Assembly: GCF_932294415.1 (NCBI RefSeq)
Contig: NC_065543.1
Coordinates: 44,228,277-44,292,276, forward strand
Length of the DNA: 64,000 nucleotides
Direction: 5' to 3'
Source of the DNA: Quercus robur
Taxonomy: Eukaryota > Streptophyta > Magnoliopsida > Fagales > Fagaceae
Shown here: in pieces, positions 58,232 through 64,000 of the stretch
Layout of the letters: the number at the start of each line of letters is the position of its first letter
Position numbering within the stretch: position 1 is the first letter of the stretch
Notes under the pieces: model-generated
Seen by the model: only the letters and a program-made list of their open reading frames with translations
Databases searched by the model: none
Told to the model about the DNA's origin: nothing
Position numbers and translations under genes: made by a program

Positions 58232-58838
58232 AACAATCTACCTAAGCTTTGACCTTGGCTATGTCACCCAGAAGATTTCCATTGTAGTCAGGCTGTAAGG
58301 ATCCTGTTAGATTTATTTCCATGTGATGTCTGAAGAAATATCGGAGCTCTATGGCTATTTTCTTTCACTTTCTTTTTCTGTTTTTATTTTTATTTTTTAT
58401 TATTATAATTATCAGGAAATCGTATATCCTTGGAAACTAATCTTTGTGTTATTTGTTCATTGTAAAGAATTGAAGTTGAAAGGTTTTTCTTTTTCTTTTT
58501 CTCAAACAAGAGACTGGTTTGCTATTCATAGTAGTCACTTACTGGTTTCAAATTAGTTGTAAAAAGCCATTAAGCTTCCCAAGGTGAAATGGTGAATTCG
58601 TTAGAATTCAGTTGCCCCATCAACTCATACTCATGTATTATGAATGGATCCGACTCATACTCTCATGTATGGAGTGCAACAATGCGTTGAATCGAATGTA
58701 ACAAAGAGTATTACTTCAAATAGAATAAAATGGAGGAAGAAAAATATGCTCGACTAACCTTGAGTAATTTGTTGAGGTTGTTGTATGAAGATCTCCAGAT
58801 GCACTATTTACAATTTCAATGTTACCAATAAAAAGAGT

Positions 58839-58873
<35 letters not shown>

Positions 58874-59933
58874 GTAGCTACACTCTTACAGGCCGATGTT
58901 TGGTATTTCGTTGTCATAGAGATCGATAATTGAGTCATCTTTGCCACTGGAAGAATTATGTATTTATGTTGGCCGTGGAAGCAATGCCTACTTATCTTTT
59001 TGAAGCAATGGCGTAATAGCCCATACGAGCTACGGTCTATTCGGAGAGATTTTTAAGGTCTACCTCATATCACAACATTTTTTAAACCCTGCACATTTAG
59101 GGGTTTCCGTTTGCGATGGCTTTCATATGAAATATTTGATCCACAAACTAAAATTCGGTGGTACATGAAGACCGCTGAGTAAGTGGCATTTCATCTCTCT
59201 CTCTCTCTCTCTGTGGGCTAACCAGGTGTACAGAATATGGTATAGACATGTCTGCACATGTATACACAAAATGCAGTTACTTTTATTTCATTTTTAAGAA
59301 CTTTTTTTTTTCTTTTTTCTTTTTTCTTTTTTCTCATTTCTATCTGAAAAAAGAGAATGAAACGAGGTGCTTCAGGTGCTGAACAAAATTGGGGAAGCTT
59401 CATATCATAATGACAACTGACAACCATAATGATAGCTAAGCAGCCTGATTAAAAAAATAAAACATAATGGCATAAATGGCTCTTGAGTCTTGACCAATGC
59501 CTCATTCAGATCCAATGGGAGAAAAAGTGCCTTACATTTCTGCATCAACGAGTACCAAGGACAAGAACTAAATGAATATTTTCTCTTTTATCTCTTTTTT
59601 TCTTCCTGTGGCCAAAGGAAACTGGCCTTATCAATCAATGCAATATGCAACATATTAGTTCAGGAGAATCAAATAAAATCTTACTTCTCTTATTTAGCTA
59701 CCGAGGAATGGAAAGAGTTACATACATGGAGAAAACACTAAAAAAAATTTCTTTTTGTCATTTAAAAATTACTCTTTACCAAAACCTTTTCCCATTGTTC
59801 CCCTTTGCACAATCCAAGAAACATTGCAGAGATCCTCTCTCTTTGGTAACTAGACTTGCATATTAGAACTGGCAAATACAGAATCAAGAACTTACAAGCT
59901 TTCATGGGTTACCAAATTGTGCATTACTCAAAT
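58232..59933. other. Convergent 3' flanks of ROP and SUO-like genes
   Basis: 1.7 kb between two stop codons facing each other. It contains the 3' UTR of both genes, an A-run (58842-58871), a CT microsatellite (59192-59211) and no recognisable gene. Confidence 0.5.
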
Positions 59934-62900
59934 CTATTGCCATGATTGCTTGTAACTATCCCACCCGCCCTCAGGCTCCTTCCTCTTTAAAACACCACCT
60001 ACCTGGTATATCCTTGCTTGCTCATCTGCTATAGCCTGTGAACTGGCAACAGAAAGTTGCCTTGGTGGAAGAGAAGAAGTCTCATCTCTGCCTTCTACAT
60101 CTAAGACTCCAGGCCCGGCATTGAGGTCTAACCCCTGCCTTCCCCATTTCCTACTGCTCTCAGCACTACTGTTATTGCTACCATCAGGGAAGCTAACAAC
60201 ATAAGGCCTAGGGTAATGGGATGGAACTGCACCAGCAGGTCCTAAAAACTGTGTATGAACTGCAGGGAAGCAAACCTTCCCACCAGATGATGAATCCATG
60301 TATGTTGTTGAACCACCTGAAAAAGCGGCTGAACTCAGCGGAAAGGTTCCAAAAGGAAAGACGGGATACTGAAATGGGCTGGAGGGGAAGGGCACGGCAG
60401 GAGATGATGACAACACTGGCCCCCTGTAAACATCAGGACTAAATGGGTTGCTGCCACCAGTGGGACCCAACAACCTCTGTGGCCCACCAGTTGCAACAAT
60501 AGGGAAAGGCTGCTCCCCTCTATCAGGAATGATTGATGGAATAACTCCTGAATAAGTGCTTCCTGTAGCAAACCATGGTGAGAAATTTCCCATTTCTGTA
60601 TTGTTCATTCTAAGGCCAGAAACAGGTGGTTGGGATGGCTGACTGCTCCTACCAAGCAGGCTAAACGGTGAAGGTTCAGCGCTCATCTCATCAACAACAG
60701 GCCCATCGTTCAAATCAAAGTCCCTGCGGACACTCACAGCATCATTAAGAGGACTGCTTGATGATTTAACTGGCACAAGAGGGACATCCGTTCTACAACT
60801 ATTGCTAGTTAAGTAATTGCCCATATCAGATGCATCATCAACACGATTCAAATCAAGATCAAGTACTCCAGAGAAACGAACAGGAGCAGTACCCATTAGT
60901 TCTTCACGTGCCATTTCAGGATTATTTATTGGTCCAGATAAAGTACCTGGCTCAGGAGCAGAATCTCGACAAGCCAAATCCTCAAGAATTCTTTCATCGG
61001 GAAAATTCAAGTCAATATCCAATGGAGGGCGACTCTGCTTGCCAACTGTAGCATCAGGAGGAGGAATGTTTGCAGTGCCATGTGGCATCTCAGGAGCCTT
61101 CCGGGGTTCAGCAGGCCGAAAGGCACTAGTAGCTGCTGATCCCTTCCAACCAAGTTCCCCTTTACTCTTCAGTAGGTCATCTGGCGGAACAAATGGCCCT
61201 TTTGCAGCAGCAGCCACTGTAATTGAAGCAGGAAGGCCACTAGTCACAGAAGAAATAGGAAAAGGTAACGGGCTAACCAACCGAAGGGCAGTTGAACATT
61301 CTGTTGCTGTCAAATTACTTGCCTCCCCAAGTTTTCCATCATCACTAGCAAAGCCTTCATTCAAATCAAATTCCATTCTTGCCTCCATATCTGACGCCCT
61401 TACGGCAGACATAGAAGCAGCATCTGCAGTTGTAGATGTACATTCTTCAGTATCTTCAACTTCCATGCCAGTCAACTTGGACCCCCTTGACTGCTCACAT
61501 TCTGTTTCTTGCACAGGCAATGCACGAGACACCTTGTGAGGAACTGGTCTACCACATTGCACAAAACCCTCTTTGCTTTCCAACTTCTCGTCCAGATACT
61601 CACCTTCACGATCCGTAATAGCTAAACCTGAACCAACTATTTGATTCTCAGGGATTGTAGGAGCATTACCTTCCTGCATATTACTTCGTATTTCAGTCAG
61701 ATTAACATTACTTCTCACATCTGTTTCCTTAGTCTTTTCAGTCTTCAATTCATTGACATTTCCGGGAACCAGATCTTTCCCACCACCAGAAGGACGGAGC
61801 ACTTCTTCATTGGTTCCTTTCACACTCTCAGAATGTATCATCAAAGCAGGAGGCTTCTGCTCTGTCTTCACACCACTGTTCAACCCTTCATTTACAAACT
61901 TCTTGTCATCACCATCAATTTCTAAAGATAGGTGTGATGATGAGCCTTCAATGACTTCATTATGGACTTCTAGCCTTGCAGACACATCAACCTTATCTCT
62001 ATCTGACAAAGAATCACTCACCTTTTCTTTAGCATCAGGAATGGCATCTGCATTCACCCCATCAACTGCCTTTTTCTCCTCAAGATGTTTGCCTCCTTCA
62101 ATATCCATGGTTTTCTCTACTGTGACTGCGGGAGAAGCCACTGAAGCAGGTACTGTCATTTCAGTAGATTTTCCATTGCTTTCTTTGCATGGGATTGCAG
62201 TTTGCTGCAAATCCTTACTTGAAGAATGAAAACTTCCACTGTGCCCTTCTACAACTTTCTCTTCAGACATCAAAGAGGCTGAATTACCTTCTCCATTTTT
62301 AGGACCAACATTACTGGAAATTAAACCCTGCTTCTCATGCTCAACATCAGCACCATCATTACACTGGCTACGGTTTTGAGCAAGGTCATCTGCAGGAGAT
62401 GATTTGACTTTGGAATCACTGCCTGAGCAGGAGTGTTCAACTGCAAGTGTGTTTCTTTGCGGAGAATCAGCAGGTGAAACCACATCAGACTTGGACATCT
62501 CTCCAGCAGCCACACTAGCAAGCAGGTTCATTCCACCATCATCTCCAATGGAAATAGATGCATTAGCTTCTGAGTACTTGACACAACTTTCAATCAAAGC
62601 ATTTATAGAGCGTAAAGAACCCTCCTCTGAATTCCCTAATTTATGTTCATTCCCCGATGATGTGGAAGCAGCTTTAGCTTCTGCCCACTTTTTACTGTCA
62701 TCACCACTCCTACAGCGCTCTTCATCTGTAATGGCAGGAGGTGATCCATCACCCTCATCAGAACCGGTCAGTACATCTTTGAAATCATTACTTTGCCATG
62801 ATTCAGTTTTCAAATCTGAAGTAATATTAGCTCGATAAGCATCACTCTTTTCTTTCAAGCTACGATCAAACTGATCATGCTTCTCTGAAAGCACAGGAGA

Positions 62901-64000
62901 AGAAGCTCTGCTATGCAAAAGTGAAGGATCTTCAAAAGATGCTCCACTGGCACTTTGTGCAGGACTGCGAACTCGATTTGGAATCTTAACAATCAATTTA
63001 TGACCGTTACCCTCATTGACAGGCCCATCAAGTGCCTTTTCACATGGCAATCCAGATTGTAATTGTTTTTCTGACGCCAGATGTTTTTGCGTGGAACTCC
63101 TGCTTGAACAACTTTCCCTTTGAACTCCAGATAAAGCAGAGCCAGGGAGGCCATTTATTGACTTCCGATGCCGTGAAGAACCACCTGAGGTCTTATTTCC
63201 ACTCATTGAACCAGCAGTAGGGCTCCTTGCATCCTCCTTCCCGGAAAGTCCAGTTTTAGTATGGTCACTAGAGCAAGATTGACTATTGTGAGACTGACTA
63301 GAACTGCTGCTTTTCTCATCCTTCACTGTTGCCTGAGGGGGATCAGAGGTGAAACCAACAGCATTTCGACCCTGACCATCTTTTAGGTTAGTACTTGCAG
63401 GCGCAGTTGATGGCACTGTTTTCATAGACCCTGGAGATGCAGACGCAGACCGAGAAGTGCTCTCACCCTGGACAACTTTCACTGGGGCAGTTTTGGATGC
63501 AGAGAGCTGTGCAGGGCTCTTCACAGCAACATCAGAGGATGCACCTGATTGTCGATTCCCACCAGGGGAAACTTCAGGAAGGCGTGATCTTGCAGTCCAG
63601 GTGACACCCTGATTTGAACCCGACTTTGCATCATTGATGTTCATTTCAGCCTCAACACGTTTCTTCCATGTGTCAACTAAACTCCTAGCTTTCTTCTGGA
63701 TTTCCAGGTTCTTATGCGTACGCAAATGATTCACAGACTTACCAATGTTGCACATTTGTAGGGCTTGAAGGTTTACAGGCAGCTTATCAAGTGCACGAAG
63801 TAAAACCAAGAGAAAATCCTCAACAGATTTATCACCATCCTTGAGGCCACTAGCATCACCAATCTTCCCTTTATGGACTTCCTGGAGCCATTCATCAAAT
63901 ACAGGCAGACCCCTGAGTTGCACAAACCGATTAAGCCAATCCATCTTTTCTGTGGCTGCAATAACACCAGCAAGCATTGACCGCCCGGCTAAATCTACTT
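59934..64000 (-). CDS. SUO: SUO-like BAH/TFIIS-domain protein, C-terminal part
   Basis: Open from the right window edge to TAG 59934-59936, about 1355 codons in a single exon; the N-terminal part, with the expected BAH domain, is outside. A TFIIS N-terminal helical bundle comes first (MDWLNRFVQLRGLPVFDEWL, then VNLQALQMCNIGKSVNHLR and KKARSLVDTWKKRV). A long Ser/Lys/Glu-rich disordered stretch follows. The C-terminal third holds at least five DLN motifs of EAR type (MEFDLNEGF, LDIDLNFPD, LDLDLNRVD, DFDLNDGP, GLDLNAGPG) and two Gly-Trp pairs (LGWKGS, GGWDSY). This matches Arabidopsis SUO (At3g48050) and its tandem relative, a nuclear/P-body protein in microRNA-guided translational repression (family knowledge). 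No break is seen. Confidence 0.92.
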   Translation of the reverse strand, partial: VDLAGRSMLAGVIAATEKMDWLNRFVQLRGLPVFDEWLQEVHKGKIGDASGLKDGDKSVEDFLLVLLRALDKLPVNLQALQMCNIGKSVNHLRTHKNLEIQKKARSLVDTWKKRVEAEMNINDAKSGSNQGVTWTARSRLPEVSPGGNRQSGASSDVAVKSPAQLSASKTAPVKVVQGESTSRSASASPGSMKTVPSTAPASTNLKDGQGRNAVGFTSDPPQATVKDEKSSSSSQSHNSQSCSSDHTKTGLSGKEDARSPTAGSMSGNKTSGGSSRHRKSINGLPGSALSGVQRESCSSRSSTQKHLASEKQLQSGLPCEKALDGPVNEGNGHKLIVKIPNRVRSPAQSASGASFEDPSLLHSRASSPVLSEKHDQFDRSLKEKSDAYRANITSDLKTESWQSNDFKDVLTGSDEGDGSPPAITDEERCRSGDDSKKWAEAKAASTSSGNEHKLGNSEEGSLRSINALIESCVKYSEANASISIGDDGGMNLLASVAAGEMSKSDVVSPADSPQRNTLAVEHSCSGSDSKVKSSPADDLAQNRSQCNDGADVEHEKQGLISSNVGPKNGEGNSASLMSEEKVVEGHSGSFHSSSKDLQQTAIPCKESNGKSTEMTVPASVASPAVTVEKTMDIEGGKHLEEKKAVDGVNADAIPDAKEKVSDSLSDRDKVDVSARLEVHNEVIEGSSSHLSLEIDGDDKKFVNEGLNSGVKTEQKPPALMIHSESVKGTNEEVLRPSGGGKDLVPGNVNELKTEKTKETDVRSNVNLTEIRSNMQEGNAPTIPENQIVGSGLAITDREGEYLDEKLESKEGFVQCGRPVPHKVSRALPVQETECEQSRGSKLTGMEVEDTEECTSTTADAASMSAVRASDMEARMEFDLNEGFASDDGKLGEASNLTATECSTALRLVSPLPFPISSVTSGLPASITVAAAAKGPFVPPDDLLKSKGELGWKGSAATSAFRPAEPRKAPEMPHGTANIPPPDATVGKQSRPPLDIDLNFPDERILEDLACRDSAPEPGTLSGPINNPEMAREELMGTAPVRFSGVLDLDLNRVDDASDMGNYLTSNSCRTDVPLVPVKSSSSPLNDAVSVRRDFDLNDGPVVDEMSAEPSPFSLLGRSSQPSQPPVSGLRMNNTEMGNFSPWFATGSTYSGVIPSIIPDRGEQPFPIVATGGPQRLLGPTGGSNPFSPDVYRGPVLSSSPAVPFPSSPFQYPVFPFGTFPLSSAAFSGGSTTYMDSSSGGKVCFPAVHTQFLGPAGAVPSHYPRPYVVSFPDGSNNSSAESSRKWGRQGLDLNAGPGVLDVEGRDETSSLPPRQLSVASSQAIADEQARIYQVGGVLKRKEPEGGWDSYKQSWQ

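Noticed and set aside
60817..61539. 240-codon + frame opposite the SUO-like gene
   Set aside because: Mirror of the Ser-rich coding sequence; no independent support.

Overview
The window is plant nuclear DNA from a eudicot, probably a woody one. Genes have GT-AG introns, the spacers are AT-rich and full of small inverted-repeat elements, and three large Ty3/gypsy retrotransposons of the Tat type are present. The species cannot be fixed from the sequence alone.

Layout. (1) 1-1232: 3' half of a WAT1-related (UMAMIT/EamA) transporter gene on the + strand. (2) 1233-6727: AT-rich spacer holding a Mutator-type MITE, a PIF/Harbinger-like element and one unrecognised single-exon ORF. (3) 6728-39965: three complete, non-nested Tat-lineage elements, each 10.4-10.6 kb and each with a 5-bp target-site duplication: element 1 (6728-17278, +, LTRs about 0.7% different), element 2 (18131-28516, -, LTRs about 8-9% different, decayed) and element 3 (29561-39965, -, LTRs about 1.3% different). 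(4) 40506-45952: a nine-exon DEG9 serine protease gene (-), with LINE and SINE debris in its first intron. (5) 45953-53575: long spacer with several MITEs and a Tat-type solo LTR. (6) 53576-58231: an eight-exon type II ROP/RAC small GTPase gene (+). (7) 59934-64000: the C-terminal part of a SUO-like BAH/TFIIS protein gene (-), running off the right edge and lying tail-to-tail with the ROP gene.

The most interesting part is the shared architecture of the three Tat elements. In each one Gag-protease and Pol are in the same frame, separated by one amber codon in a tobamovirus-type readthrough context (UAG CAA UUA twice, UAG CAA CCA once). In each one a three-exon gene lies on the opposite strand between pol and the 3' LTR, with the same intron phases (1, then 0), its own TATA box about 200-290 bp before the ATG, an N-terminal domain like the 'putative gypsy type transposon' (Transposase_28) family and a C-terminal coiled coil. 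In each one a 70-82 bp tandem array sits between the convergent pol and antisense genes. Elements 1 and 2 share the core of that repeat unit although they are otherwise well diverged. In element 1 the antisense gene is fully open (744 codons), so it is probably still functional.

From memory of Arabidopsis gene numbering, the host genes match two small syntenic blocks, At5g40200-40240 (DEG9 with WAT1-type genes) and At3g48040-48050 (ROP10 with SUO). Here the two blocks are joined on one segment, and the WAT1-DEG9 interval is swollen by the retrotransposons.
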